Notes: generated by a model from the letters alone, not told the origin. 64,000 bases of DNA from Streptomyces sp. NBC_01485 (GCF_036227125.1 NZ_CP109435.1:6696001-6760000); one strand, 5' to 3'; numbered from the stretch's first letter, positions 16,439 through 25,458 are shown. Numbers and translations: made by a program.

Positions 16439-18070
16439 ATGGACGCTGTGACCCAGGTCCCCACCCCCGTCAACGAGCCGGTGCACGGCTACGCGCCCGG
16501 CTCGCCCGAGCGGGCCCGGCTGGAGGTCAGGCTCAAGGAACTGGCCGAGAACCCGGTCGACCTGCCGATGACCATCGGCGGCGAGCGGCGCATGGGCGGC
16601 GGCGAGCGCTTCGACGTCGTACAGCCGCACAACCGCACGGCCCGCCTCGGCACGTACGCCGACGCGACGCAGGCCGACGCCCAGGACGCGATCGACGCGG
16701 CCCTCGCCGCCGCGCCCGCCTGGCGCGCCATGTCCTTCGACGACCGCGCCGCGATCATCCTGCGCGCCGCCGAACTGCTCGCCGGCCCCTGGCGCGAGAC
16801 CCTCGCCGCGTCCACCATGCTCGGCCAGTCGAAGACCGCCCAGCAGGCCGAGATCGACTGCCCTTGCGAGCTGGTCGACTTCTGGCGTTTCAACGTCGCC
16901 TACGCCCGCCAGATCCTGGCCGAGCAGCCCCCGGCCAACTCCCCGGGCGTCTGGAACCGCCTCGACCACCGCCCGCTGGAAGGCTTCGTCTACGCGATCA
17001 CGCCGTTCAACTTCACGGCGATCGCGGGCAACCTGCCGACCGCGCCCGCGCTGATGGGCAACGTGGTGGTCTGGAAGCCGTCCCCGACGCAGACCCACGC
17101 CGCCGTGCTGCTCATGCGGCTGCTGGAGGAGGCGGGGCTGCCCAAGGGCGTCATCAACCTGGTCACGGGTGACGGCATCGAGGTGTCGAAGGTCGCCCTC
17201 GAGCACCGCGACCTCGCCGGCATCCACTTCACCGGCTCGACGAAGACCTTCCAGTACCTGTGGAAGACGGTCGGCGCCAACATCGAGAAGTACCGCTCCT
17301 ACCCGCGCCTGGTCGGCGAGACCGGCGGCAAGGACTTCGTCGTGGCCCACCCGAGCGCCGACCGGGCCGTACTGAAGACCGCCCTGACCAGGGGCGCCTT
17401 CGAGTACCAGGGCCAGAAGTGCTCCGCGACCTCCCGCGCCTACATCCCGGCGTCGATCTGGAACTCCGGCTTCAAGGAGGAGTTCGCGGCCGAGGTCGAC
17501 CACCTGACCATGGGTGACGTCACCGACTTCGCCAACTTCATCGGCGCGGTCATCGACGAGCGCTCGTTCGCCAAGAACAAGGCGGCCATCGACCGCGCCA
17601 AGTCGGACCCGACCTGCACGATCGTCGCGGGCGGCTCCTACGACGACTCGGTCGGCTACTTCGTCCGCCCGACCGTCGTCGAGTGCACCGACCCGGGGAA
17701 CGAGGTTTTCACCACCGAGTACTTCGGCCCGTTCCTCGCCGTGCACGTCTACGAGGACGAGCGGTACGACGAGATGCTGACGCAGATGGAGTCGGTGTCG
17801 GACTACGCGCTCACCGGTTCGGTCATCTCCCACGACCGTGCCGCCGCCGCGTACACGATGGAGAAACTGCGCTACGCGGCCGGCAACTTCTACATCAACG
17901 ACAAGTCGACCGGCGCCGTCGTCGGCCAGCAGCCCTTCGGCGGCGGCCGTGCCTCCGGCACCGACGACAAGGCCGGTGCCCCGCAGAACCTGATGCGCTG
18001 GACCCTGACCCGCGCCATCAAGGAGACGCTGGTCCCGCCGACCGACTACACGTACCCGCACATGGGCTGA
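16439..18070 (+). CDS. pruA: L-glutamate gamma-semialdehyde (P5C) dehydrogenase
   Basis: 543 aa aldehyde dehydrogenase that oxidises P5C/glutamate semialdehyde to glutamate with NAD, completing proline breakdown. The catalytic Glu is in RLVGETGGKDF and the nucleophilic Cys in EYQGQKCSATSRAY. The NAD-binding motif is HFTGSTKTFQ. The C-terminal QQPFGGGRASGTDDK signature is typical of group-1 P5CDH. The start ATG follows AAGGAG at about 12 nt. The gene sits 172 nt after proline dehydrogenase, the gap holding the duplicated 3' end. Confidence 0.95.
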   Translation: MDAVTQVPTPVNEPVHGYAPGSPERARLEVRLKELAENPVDLPMTIGGERRMGGGERFDVVQPHNRTARLGTYADATQADAQDAIDAALAAAPAWRAMSFDDRAAIILRAAELLAGPWRETLAASTMLGQSKTAQQAEIDCPCELVDFWRFNVAYARQILAEQPPANSPGVWNRLDHRPLEGFVYAITPFNFTAIAGNLPTAPALMGNVVVWKPSPTQTHAAVLLMRLLEEAGLPKGVINLVTGDGIEVSKVALEHRDLAGIHFTGSTKTFQYLWKTVGANIEKYRSYPRLVGETGGKDFVVAHPSADRAVLKTALTRGAFEYQGQKCSATSRAYIPASIWNSGFKEEFAAEVDHLTMGDVTDFANFIGAVIDERSFAKNKAAIDRAKSDPTCTIVAGGSYDDSVGYFVRPTVVECTDPGNEVFTTEYFGPFLAVHVYEDERYDEMLTQMESVSDYALTGSVISHDRAAAAYTMEKLRYAAGNFYINDKSTGAVVGQQPFGGGRASGTDDKAGAPQNLMRWTLTRAIKETLVPPTDYTYPHMG

Positions 18071-18107
18071 CGGCTGACACCGCCTCACGCGCACAGCACC
18101 GCACCGA

Positions 18108-18136
18108 ACGGGCCAGGTCTTCCGGACCTGGCCCGT
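18108..18136 (+). terminator. Terminator after P5C dehydrogenase
   Basis: Perfect 12-bp hairpin (ACGGGCCAGGTC with GACCTGGCCCGT, loop TTCCG) 38 nt after the stop codon. Confidence 0.85.
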
Positions 18137-18480
18137 CCGCATGTCCCCTGGGCAGACTCGCCCCAGGTGGACGGAGGACCGTGGACGGAGGACCCGGAGG
18201 GCTTCCGGGAAGCGGTGATCACGGCCCTCGGCGGGGGCGGTCGGCAACGCGCCGTCTCAGATAGTAGGAAGTCCGACTAACTGTAGAGACAGGCGCGCGC
18301 TCCTCCCTTACTTTTGTAGGAGCCGAACGTCTCGCTCGATCAAGCGAATGGCGGTCGTGAGCCGGACCCCGTGCAGGCAACCCCTGTGGCCCGCTCCCCG
18401 CCCCTTCCGGCGTCTCGCACCCCCTGTGTGCTCCCTCCGCACGCTCTCCGTGCTCCCTGACTTCGAAGGAGTCGATTCCC
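18137..18480. other. Intergenic region before the 43-aa gene
   Basis: 344 nt with no gene. It contains a locally AT-rich stretch with the 18262-18279 palindrome, then CTCCCTTAC-TTTT-GTAGGAG (about 18304-18323) forming a smaller bulged stem. This is presumably the promoter and leader of the small gene at 18481. Confidence 0.45.
18262..18279. promoter_or_regulatory. Imperfect palindrome, candidate operator
   Basis: TAGTAGGA, AG, TCCGACTA: 8-nt arms with one mismatch and a 2-nt centre, in an AT-rich island about 200 nt upstream of the 43-aa gene. Spacing suits a dimeric regulator over a promoter. No regulator can be named. Confidence 0.4.
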
Positions 18481-18612
18481 ATGGCCGAGACGACCGCCCG
18501 CCGCCGAGTCCGTCACACCTCCCGCACCAGCGAGTCCGACCGCAAGAACGCCGCCGCCGCCCTCCAGCGGGCCCTGGACCGCCGCGACAACGGCGGCGAG
18601 ACCGGCCACTGA
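18481..18612 (+). CDS. Small basic protein (43 aa), unknown function
   Basis: MAETTARRRVRHTSRTSESD followed by a short Ala-rich helix (KNAAAALQRALDRRD) and a Gly/Glu end. Arg-rich N-terminus, no membrane segment. It has a good ribosome binding site (AGGAG at 18466-18470) and its own terminator (18654-18680), so I believe it is expressed. I do not recognise a family. It lies alone between the proline genes and leuB. Confidence 0.65.
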   Translation: MAETTARRRVRHTSRTSESDRKNAAAALQRALDRRDNGGETGH

Positions 18613-18653
18613 GCCGCCCGCCCCGTGTGACGCCTGCCGTCCGCATGACACCT

Positions 18654-18680
18654 GACCGTCCGTCCGTATGGCGGACGGTC
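18654..18680 (+). terminator. Terminator after the 43-aa gene
   Basis: 9-bp arms GACCGTCCG and CGGACGGTC with a 9-nt loop, 42 nt after the small gene's stop and 37 nt before leuB. Confidence 0.65.
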
Positions 18681-18716
18681 TGTGTCATCCCATGGGACGA
18701 GGAGTAGGGTTCCCGC

Positions 18717-19760
18717 ATGTCTCGCAGCCTCAATCTCGCAGTGATCCCCGGTGACGGCATCGGCCAGGAGGTCGTGGCCGAAGGTCTCAAGGTCCTCTCC
18801 GCCGTCCTCCCGCAGGATGTGAAACTGGAGACCAAGGAGTACGACTTCGGCGCCCGGCGCTACCACGCCACCGGTGAGACCCTCACCGACGCCGACGCCG
18901 AGGCGCTCAGGCAGCACGACGCGATCCTGCTCGGCGCGATCGGCGACCCGAGCGTCCCGTCCGGTGTCCTGGAGCGGGGCTTCCTGCTCAAGCTGCGTTT
19001 CCTCTTCGACCACCACGTGAACCTGCGTCCGTCGAAGCTCCTCCCGGGTGTCGCCACCCCGCTGGCCGGCCAGCCCGAGATCGACTTCATCGTCGTCCGC
19101 GAGGGCACCGAGGGCCCGTACACCGGCAACGGCGGCACGATCCGCAAGGGCACCCCGCACGAGGTCGCCACCGAGGTCTCCGTGAACACGGCCTTCGGCG
19201 TCGAGCGCGTGGTCCGGGACGCCTTCGCCCGTGCCCAGGCCCGCCCCCGCAAGAAGCTCACGCTGGTCCACAAGAACAACGTGCTGGCCTTCGCCGGTCA
19301 CCTGTGGACGAACGTCTTCAACAAGGTGGCCGAGGAGTTCCCCGACGTCACCACGGACTACATCCACGTGGACGCCGCGACGATCTACCTGGTCACGGAC
19401 CCGGCCCGCTTCGACGTGATCGTCACCGACAACCTCTTCGGCGACATCATCACCGACCTCGCCGCGGCCGTCTCCGGCGGCATCGGCGTCGCCGCGAGCG
19501 GGAACATCAACCCGTCCGGCGAGTTCCCGTCCATGTTCGAGCCGGTGCACGGCTCGGCCCCGGACATCGCCGGCCAGGGCAAGGCCGACCCCACCGCCAC
19601 GGTCCTGTCCGTCGCCCTGCTCCTGCGCCACCTCGGCTACGAGGCCGAGGCGGTCCGCATCGAGGACGCCGTCTCGGTCGACCTCGCGGAGCGCGGCTCG
19701 CTGCCCGCCCGCACCACCTCCGAGATCGGCGACGCGCTCTCCGTACGAGTAGCCCGCTGA
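18717..19760 (+). CDS. leuB: 3-isopropylmalate dehydrogenase
   Basis: 347 aa decarboxylating dehydrogenase of the isocitrate/isopropylmalate family: 3-isopropylmalate to 2-ketoisocaproate with NAD; it can also serve the citramalate route to 2-ketobutyrate. The nucleotide/metal signature is TDNLFGDIITDLAAAVSGGI, and substrate Arg and Lys residues are in LRPSKLLPG and LTLVHKNNVL. The N-terminus (LNLAVIPGDGIGQEV) is canonical. The start ATG 18717 follows GAGGAG. It is separate from leuCD, which lie 38 kb away in this window. Confidence 0.95.
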   Translation: MSRSLNLAVIPGDGIGQEVVAEGLKVLSAVLPQDVKLETKEYDFGARRYHATGETLTDADAEALRQHDAILLGAIGDPSVPSGVLERGFLLKLRFLFDHHVNLRPSKLLPGVATPLAGQPEIDFIVVREGTEGPYTGNGGTIRKGTPHEVATEVSVNTAFGVERVVRDAFARAQARPRKKLTLVHKNNVLAFAGHLWTNVFNKVAEEFPDVTTDYIHVDAATIYLVTDPARFDVIVTDNLFGDIITDLAAAVSGGIGVAASGNINPSGEFPSMFEPVHGSAPDIAGQGKADPTATVLSVALLLRHLGYEAEAVRIEDAVSVDLAERGSLPARTTSEIGDALSVRVAR

Positions 19761-19772
19761 CCCGAGCTGCCA

Positions 19773-19807
19773 GAAGCCGTCGGGTCGCATCCGCGCCCGG
19801 CGGCTTC
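19773..19807 (+). terminator. Terminator after leuB
   Basis: 12-bp stem with one T-G pair (GAAGCCGTCGGG with CCCGGCGGCTTC), 13 nt after the leuB stop. Confidence 0.65.
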
Positions 19808-20007
19808 CGCATGTCCGCCACCGGGTGACACCATCATCCCCGGGTCGCATTCACGCCGTTTTCCTTCCCCCTGCCCCGCTTGCGATAATCGAACGCGGAG
19901 CCGCGGTATGAGGGAATGCTCGGACGTCCCAGGCACCGGCCATCGGCCACGGACCGTACGGACGTGAGCGCGGCCCGTCACTACACAACGGTGAAGGACA
20001 ACCACTC

Positions 20008-21096
20008 ATGACGACGCCCACGATCGAGCTCAAGCCATCCGCCAGCCCGCTCGCCGCCGCCGAGCGCGACGCGATCCTGGCGAACCCCGGCTTCGGCCGC
20101 CACTTCACCGACCACATGGTGACGATCAAGTGGACCGAGGGCCGCGGCTGGCACGACGGCCAGCTCGTCCCGTACGCGGCGATCCCGCTCGACCCGGCCA
20201 CCAACGTCCTGCACTACGCGCAGGAGATCTTCGAGGGCCTGAAGGCCTACCGCCGTCCCGACGGCTCCGTCGCCACCTTCCGCCCCGACAAGAACGCCCT
20301 GCGCTTCCAGGCCTCCGCCCGCCGGCTGGCCATGCCCGAGCTGCCGGTCGAGACGTTCATCGAGGCCTGCGACGCGCTCGTCGGCCAGGACCAGGACTGG
20401 GTGCCCGCGCACGGCGGCGAGGAGTCCCTCTACCTGCGGCCCTTCATGATCGCGACCGAGGTCGGACTGGGCGTGAAGCCGGCCAACGAGTACCTGTTCA
20501 TCGTCATCGCCTCCCCGGCTGGCGCCTACTTCCCGGGCGGGGTGAAGCCCGTCTCCATCTGGGTCTCCGAGGACCACGTCCGCGCCGTCCCCGGCGGCAT
20601 GGGCGACGCCAAGACGGGCGGCAACTACGCGGCCTCCCTGCTCGCCCAGGCCGAGGCCGCCGCCCAGGGCTGTGCCCAGGTCTGCTACCTCGACGCGGTC
20701 GAGCGCACCTGGGTCGAGGAACTCGGCGGCATGAACCTGTACTTCGTGTACGGCGACAGGATCGTCACGCCCTCGCTGTCGGGCTCCATCCTGGAGGGCG
20801 TCACCCGCGACAGCCTCCTCACCGTCGCCCGCGACCTCGGCTACGAGGCCGAGGAGGGCCGCGTCTCCGTCGACCAGTGGCAGCGCGACTCCGAGAACGG
20901 CACGCTGACGGAGGTCTTCGCCTGCGGCACCGCCGCCGTGATCACCCCCGTCGGCACGGTCAAGCGCACCGGCGTCGAGTGGCGGCAGTCGGGCGGCGAG
21001 CCCGGCGAGGTCACCCTCAGGCTCCGCCGCGCCCTGCTGGACATCCAGCGCGGCACGGCCGAGGACAAGCACGGCTGGATGCACAAGCTGGGCTGA
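20008..21096 (+). CDS. ilvE: Branched-chain amino acid aminotransferase
   Basis: 362 aa fold-type IV PLP enzyme for the last step of Val/Leu/Ile synthesis and the first step of their breakdown. The PLP Lys is in GGMGDAKTGGNYAASL, and the class-IV motif EVFACGTAAVITPVG is present. The start ATG 20008 has GAAGGA upstream. The upstream 200 nt contain GATAAT at 19883-19888, a candidate -10. The gene stands alone, closed by the strong hairpin at 21123. Confidence 0.95.
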   Translation: MTTPTIELKPSASPLAAAERDAILANPGFGRHFTDHMVTIKWTEGRGWHDGQLVPYAAIPLDPATNVLHYAQEIFEGLKAYRRPDGSVATFRPDKNALRFQASARRLAMPELPVETFIEACDALVGQDQDWVPAHGGEESLYLRPFMIATEVGLGVKPANEYLFIVIASPAGAYFPGGVKPVSIWVSEDHVRAVPGGMGDAKTGGNYAASLLAQAEAAAQGCAQVCYLDAVERTWVEELGGMNLYFVYGDRIVTPSLSGSILEGVTRDSLLTVARDLGYEAEEGRVSVDQWQRDSENGTLTEVFACGTAAVITPVGTVKRTGVEWRQSGGEPGEVTLRLRRALLDIQRGTAEDKHGWMHKLG

Positions 21097-21122
21097 GCCC
21101 GGGTAACCCGGTACCTCGCCAT

Positions 21123-21173
21123 CGGTGAGGGCCGTGGTCGTGGACCGGGTGTCCACGACCACGGCCCTCACCG
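21123..21173 (+). terminator. Very strong hairpin after ilvE
   Basis: Perfect 23-bp arms (21123-21145 and 21151-21173) with a 5-nt loop, 27 nt after the ilvE stop. It insulates ilvE from the cimA leader region. Confidence 0.9.
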
Positions 21174-21228
21174 CCCGCATCCTGAGACGCCCGGTTCGGT
21201 TCGTGGCGGCTTGTGCCAGACTGCCTCC

Positions 21229-21279
21229 GTGCTCTCGTTCGCCATGATTATTGGCAGCAGGCGCGCCGGTCCGCAGTGA
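21229..21279 (+). CDS. cimA leader peptide with tandem Ile codons
   Basis: A 16-codon ORF, GTG at 21229, reading VLSFAMIIGSRRAGPQ (first residue Met when initiated). An internal in-frame ATG at 21244 would give MIIGSRRAGPQ. No ribosome binding site precedes either start, but a -10-like CAGACT (21217-21222) lies 7 nt before the GTG, so the message is probably leaderless. Two adjacent Ile codons lie about 80 nt before a T-tailed terminator upstream of citramalate synthase, an isoleucine-branch enzyme. Attenuation by Ile-tRNA supply is inferred. Confidence 0.65.
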   Translation: MLSFAMIIGSRRAGPQ

Positions 21280-21333
21280 CCGCTCCGTACGACCAGGTAC
21301 GAGCGGCCATCGTCGTCCTCGACCCGCGCGCAG

Positions 21334-21359
21334 ACCTCTCGCACCCGCGAGAGGTTTTT
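21334..21359 (+). terminator. cimA attenuator hairpin
   Basis: Perfect 9-bp stem ACCTCTCGC with GCGAGAGGT (loop ACCC) running into five Ts (21355-21359), 111 nt before cimA. A T-tailed intrinsic terminator in a 5' leader is the sign of transcription attenuation. Upstream sequence around the leader peptide stop could form competing stems. Confidence 0.8.
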
Positions 21360-21469
21360 CGCATTTCTGGCCCACCCACAGCCGGGAGCGAGAGCGCGAG
21401 GGACATGGGGGGATGGTGGAGCCGGTCATTCCGGTAACGACCGAGATCCGACACAGGAGCCTTCAGACC

Positions 21470-23074
21470 ATGACCGCAACCAGCGAACCCGACGACTCGT
21501 TCCACGTCTTCGACACCACCCTGCGCGACGGTGCGCAGCGCGAGGGCATCAACCTCACCGTCGCCGACAAGCTGGCCATCGCCCGGCACCTGGACGACTT
21601 CGGGGTGGGCTTCATCGAGGGCGGCTGGCCCGGCGCCAACCCGCGCGACACCGAGTTCTTCGCCCGCGCCCGGCAGGAGATCGACTTCAAGCACGCCCGA
21701 CTGGTCGCCTTCGGCGCGACCCGCCGGGCGGGCGCGCAGGCCGCGCAGGACCCGCAGGTCAAGGCGCTGCTGGACTCGGGTGCGGACGTGATCACCCTGG
21801 TCGCGAAGTCCCACGACCGGCATGTGGAGCTCGCCCTGCGCACGACGCTGGACGAGAACCTGGCGATGGTCAGCGACACCGTGTCCTTCCTCAAGGGCCA
21901 GGGCCGCCGGGTCTTCGTCGACTGCGAGCACTTCTTCGACGGCTACCGCGCGAACCCCGAGTACGCGAAGGCGGTCGTCCGGGCGGCGTCCGAGGCCGGC
22001 GCGGACGTGGTCATCCTGTGCGACACCAACGGCGGCATGCTCCCGGCGCAGATCCAGGCGGTCGTCTCCACGGTCCTCGCCGACACCGGCGCCCGCCTCG
22101 GCATCCACGCCCAGGACGACACCGGCTGCGCGGTGGCGAACACCCTGGCCGCGGTGGACGCGGGCGCCACGCACGTCCAGTGCACGGCGAACGGCTACGG
22201 CGAGCGGGTCGGCAACGCCAACCTGTTCCCGGTGGTCGCGGCCCTGGAGCTGAAGTACGGCATGAAGGTCCTGCCCGAGGGCCGGCTGCGGGAGATGACC
22301 CGGATCTCGCACGCGATCGCCGAGGTCGTCAACCTCACGCCGTCCACGCATCAGCCGTACGTGGGAGTCTCGGCCTTCGCCCACAAGGCGGGCCTGCACG
22401 CCTCGGCGATCAAGGTGGACCCCGACCTCTACCAGCACATCGACCCCGAGCAGGTCGGCAACACCATGCGGATGCTGGTCTCCGACATGGCCGGCCGCGC
22501 GTCCATCGAGCTCAAGGGCAAGGAACTCGGCGTCGATCTCGGCGACGACCGCGAGGTGGTCGGCCGGGTCGTGGCGCGGGTCAAGGAGCGCGAGCTCAAG
22601 GGCTACACGTACGAGGCGGCCGACGCCTCCTTCGAGCTCCTGCTGCGCGCCGAGGTCGAGGGCAGGCCGCTGAAGTACTTCGAGGTCGAGTCCTGGCGCG
22701 CCATCGTCGAGGACCGCCCCGACGGCACCCACGCCAACGAGGCCACGGTCAAACTGTGGGCCAAGGGCGAGCGCATCGTCGCTACGGCGGAGGGCAACGG
22801 CCCGGTCAACGCCCTGGACCGGTCCCTGCGGGTGGCCCTGGAGAAGATCTACCCGCAGCTGGCCAAGCTCGACCTGGTCGACTACAAGGTCCGCATCCTG
22901 GAGGGCGTCCACGGCACCCAGTCCACCACCCGCGTCCTGATCTCCACGACGGACGGCACGGGCGAGTGGTCCACGGTGGGCGTCGCCGAGAACGTCATCG
23001 CCGCGTCGTGGCAGGCCCTTGAGGACGCGTACACGTACGGCCTGCTGCGGGCGGGGGTGAACCCGGCGGAGTAG
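21470..23074 (+). CDS. cimA: (R)-citramalate synthase
   Basis: 534 aa, HMGL-like TIM barrel plus a C-terminal LeuA dimer/regulatory domain. The start of the barrel, FDTTLRDGAQREGINLTVAD then FIEGGWPGANPRD, is diagnostic for the citramalate synthase clade rather than isopropylmalate synthase. Metal-binding His residues are in LGIHAQDDTGCAVAN. It condenses pyruvate and acetyl-CoA, opening a threonine-independent route to 2-ketobutyrate and isoleucine through LeuCD/LeuB. I place the start at ATG 21470 with GGAG 12 nt upstream; the frame is open to 21251 but that stretch is the leader and attenuator. Confidence 0.92.
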   Translation: MTATSEPDDSFHVFDTTLRDGAQREGINLTVADKLAIARHLDDFGVGFIEGGWPGANPRDTEFFARARQEIDFKHARLVAFGATRRAGAQAAQDPQVKALLDSGADVITLVAKSHDRHVELALRTTLDENLAMVSDTVSFLKGQGRRVFVDCEHFFDGYRANPEYAKAVVRAASEAGADVVILCDTNGGMLPAQIQAVVSTVLADTGARLGIHAQDDTGCAVANTLAAVDAGATHVQCTANGYGERVGNANLFPVVAALELKYGMKVLPEGRLREMTRISHAIAEVVNLTPSTHQPYVGVSAFAHKAGLHASAIKVDPDLYQHIDPEQVGNTMRMLVSDMAGRASIELKGKELGVDLGDDREVVGRVVARVKERELKGYTYEAADASFELLLRAEVEGRPLKYFEVESWRAIVEDRPDGTHANEATVKLWAKGERIVATAEGNGPVNALDRSLRVALEKIYPQLAKLDLVDYKVRILEGVHGTQSTTRVLISTTDGTGEWSTVGVAENVIAASWQALEDAYTYGLLRAGVNPAE

Positions 23075-23128
23075 AAGCCGGGACTCGCCGTATGTCCCAT
23101 TTGGTAGTGATTCAGGTAGCTTCGAGGT

Positions 23129-24541
23129 ATGAAGGTCGTACTGCCGACCCGTCCTCCCCGAGGCCTCACCGGACCGCTGCTCGCGCTGGGGCTCGCACTG
23201 GCGCTCGCCGCCCTGACGGTCCTCACCGTCCTGACGTCGGCGGGCGCCCCGCGCGCCACCGCGGCCACTGCGGCCACCGTTGAGCTGACCAGCGTCTCGA
23301 CCATCGCCGAGGCGCTGCGCAAGAGCCCGGTCTACGTCGACCCGGGGGTGAGCGCCCAACTGTCCCAGGCGGACGCGCACGCGCTCCAGCGGCAGATCGA
23401 GAGCGCCGACAAACCCCTGTTCATCGCCGTCCTGCCGGCCGGCTACCCCACGGCGAACCTGTTCCCGGACCTGCGCACGGCCACCGGCGTCACCGGCCTG
23501 TACGCGATCCGCCTCGGCGACCGTTTCGACGCCCGCGCCGACTCCTCCGTCATGCCGCGCACGGCTGTCCAGAATCTGGTCGGCAGCGTCCGCGGCGAGA
23601 GCGACGCCAAGACCCAGCTCTCCGACTTCACCGACCGCGCCCTGGCCAACCTGGGCGGCTCGGCCCCCGGGAGCTGGAGTTCCGCGGGCGGCGGCGACGG
23701 GATCTCGTCCACCGCGCTGATCGCCGCGGGCGCGGTCCTGGTGGCCGGCGGGGCGGGCGCGTACACCGTGGTACGGCGCAACCGCCGGCGTCACGTGGAG
23801 GAACAGCGCGCCGCCCTCGACCGGCTGCGGGTCGTCGTCGACGAGGACATCACGGCCTTCGGCGAGGAACTCGACCGCCTGGACTTCCACCCGGCCGAGC
23901 CGCGCGCCGACGACGCCATGCGCGCCGACTACGAACGCGCCCTGGACGCCTACGAACAGGCCAAGTCGTCGATGGCGGCGGCGACGCGACCGGAGGACGT
24001 CCGCGCCGTCACCGAGGCGCTGGAGGACGGCCGCTTCTCCCTTGCCCAGCTCGCCGCCCGCCGCGCGGCAACGCCGCTGCCCGAGCGCCGTCCGCCCTGC
24101 TTCTTCGACCCCCGCCACGGCCCCTCGACCACCGACGCCACCTGGACGCCGTCCGGCGGGGCCACGCGCGAGGTCCCGGTCTGCGCGGCGGACGCGACCC
24201 GCCTCGCCGACGGCCGCGACCCCGTCATCCGCGAGGTCGACAGCGACTACGGCCGCCGCCCCTACTGGGAGGCGGGCCCGGCCTACGGCCCCTGGGCGGG
24301 CGGGTACTTCGGCGGTGGCATCCTGCCCGGCCTCCTCGTCGGCACGATGCTCGGCTCCCTGATGGCCACCCCGTCCTACGCCTCCGACTACGGCACCGGC
24401 TACGGCGAGTTCGGCGGCGGCTACCAGGGCGGCGACGTCTCCGGCGCCGACTTCGACACCGGCGACTTCGGCGGCGGCTTCGGCGGAGGAGGGGACTTCG
24501 GCGGGGGTGGCGGGGGCGGGGACTTCGGCGGAGGGTTCTGA
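23129..24541 (+). CDS. Secreted/membrane protein with Gly-rich tail, unknown function
   Basis: 470 aa. N-terminal signal or anchor (LLALGLALALAALTVLTVLT, about 20-40), an extracellular domain (about 50-185), a transmembrane helix (about 190-212, TALIAAGAVLVAGGAGAYTV), a cytoplasmic helical charged region (212-310), two Cys in PPCFFDP and VPVCAAD, another hydrophobic stretch near 390-415, then a tail of FGGG repeats. The layout resembles TPM-type or large-tail membrane proteins, but I cannot name a family. The start ATG 23129 follows GAGG directly, with TAGCTT 6 nt upstream, so it may be leaderless. It is convergent with the trypsin gene. Confidence 0.75.
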   Translation: MKVVLPTRPPRGLTGPLLALGLALALAALTVLTVLTSAGAPRATAATAATVELTSVSTIAEALRKSPVYVDPGVSAQLSQADAHALQRQIESADKPLFIAVLPAGYPTANLFPDLRTATGVTGLYAIRLGDRFDARADSSVMPRTAVQNLVGSVRGESDAKTQLSDFTDRALANLGGSAPGSWSSAGGGDGISSTALIAAGAVLVAGGAGAYTVVRRNRRRHVEEQRAALDRLRVVVDEDITAFGEELDRLDFHPAEPRADDAMRADYERALDAYEQAKSSMAAATRPEDVRAVTEALEDGRFSLAQLAARRAATPLPERRPPCFFDPRHGPSTTDATWTPSGGATREVPVCAADATRLADGRDPVIREVDSDYGRRPYWEAGPAYGPWAGGYFGGGILPGLLVGTMLGSLMATPSYASDYGTGYGEFGGGYQGGDVSGADFDTGDFGGGFGGGGDFGGGGGGGDFGGGF

Positions 24542-24567
24542 AACAGGCGGGGGCACGGGGTACGGGT

Positions 24568-24599
24568 ACGGGCCCGGCGCTTGGCGGCGCCGGGCCCGT
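24568..24599. terminator. Bidirectional terminator between convergent genes
   Basis: Perfect 13-bp stem (ACGGGCCCGGCGC with GCGCCGGGCCCGT, 6-nt loop) placed between the Gly-rich protein gene and the convergent protease gene. Confidence 0.85.
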
Positions 24600-24672
24600 G
24601 GACGTCGTACGAGGTGGCTCGCGTGGCCTGTATGTCGTGCGGAGGTGGCCTACGCGGCGGCCGAGGCGCGCG

Positions 24673-25458
24673 TCAGAGTGAGGCCGCCGCCGAGGCTATG
24701 GCCGAGGCGAAGGTGGACACCTCGGAGTAGACGCCGGGGGCGTTGGCGCGGGCGCAGCCGATGCCCCAGCTCACGATGCCGACCTGGATCCACTCGTTGT
24801 TCGCGTCCCGGCGGAACATCGGGCCGCCCGAGTCGCCCTGGCAGGTGTCGGTGCCGCCGGCCGTGTACCCGGCGCAGATCTCGTCGTCGGCGACGAGGTC
24901 GCTGTAGCCGCTGAAGGCACGGCAGGCCGCGTCACTCACGAAGGGAACGGTGGCCTTGAGCAGGTAGCGCTGCTGGGCGCCGCCCTCGGTCGCGGAGCCC
25001 CAGCCGGCGATGGTGAAGGTGCCGGTGTTGTACTCCGTGGTCGTGGCGAGCTTCAGGGTGGACTGGGTGGTGATCGGCGAGGCGAGCTTGATGAGCGCCC
25101 AGTCCTTGCCGTTGCCGTTGTAGCCGGGCGCCCGGTACACGTACGTGGACTTGACCTGGACCCGGCCGCTGGTGGAGTTCAGGTCCACGACGCCGGCGGT
25201 GGCGGTGATGCTGGTGTTGGCGCCGGTCCCGCTGACGCAGTGCGCGGCGGTGAGCACGATCTGCTGCGTGTAGAGCGCACCGCCACAGCCCATGGACAAG
25301 CGGACCATGAACGGGAACTCGCCCTGCGCGGCACGGGTTCCGCCGACGACGGGCGAGGGCGCGGCCTGCGCGGCCGAGACGGGCTGGAGGCTGGCGACCG
25401 CGAGGGCGGCCGCGCCGACGACGGCGAATCTCTTGAGGGCGGTGAGGAGCTTCTTCAA
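24673..25458 (-). CDS. Secreted trypsin-like serine protease
   Basis: 261 aa preproenzyme like Streptomyces trypsin. Signal peptide of about 35 aa (VVGAAALAVASLQPVSAAQA), a tiny propeptide (APSP), then the mature N-terminus VVGGTRA. The triad is complete: His in LTAAHCV, Asp in KDWALIKL, Ser in CQGDSGGP. The Asp in GGTDTCQGDSGGP lies at the S1 position, giving Lys/Arg specificity. Six Cys suggest three disulfides. I place the start at the TTG at 25458 (GGAAGG upstream); the frame extends to 25518 but adds non-signal sequence. Confidence 0.92.
   Translation of the reverse strand: MKKLLTALKRFAVVGAAALAVASLQPVSAAQAAPSPVVGGTRAAQGEFPFMVRLSMGCGGALYTQQIVLTAAHCVSGTGANTSITATAGVVDLNSTSGRVQVKSTYVYRAPGYNGNGKDWALIKLASPITTQSTLKLATTTEYNTGTFTIAGWGSATEGGAQQRYLLKATVPFVSDAACRAFSGYSDLVADDEICAGYTAGGTDTCQGDSGGPMFRRDANNEWIQVGIVSWGIGCARANAPGVYSEVSTFASAIASAAASL

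Noticed and set aside
21248..24556. Very long minus-strand open frame opposite cimA and the Gly-rich protein
   Set aside because: It is an antisense shadow created by high GC third positions; the plus-strand genes carry clear family motifs.
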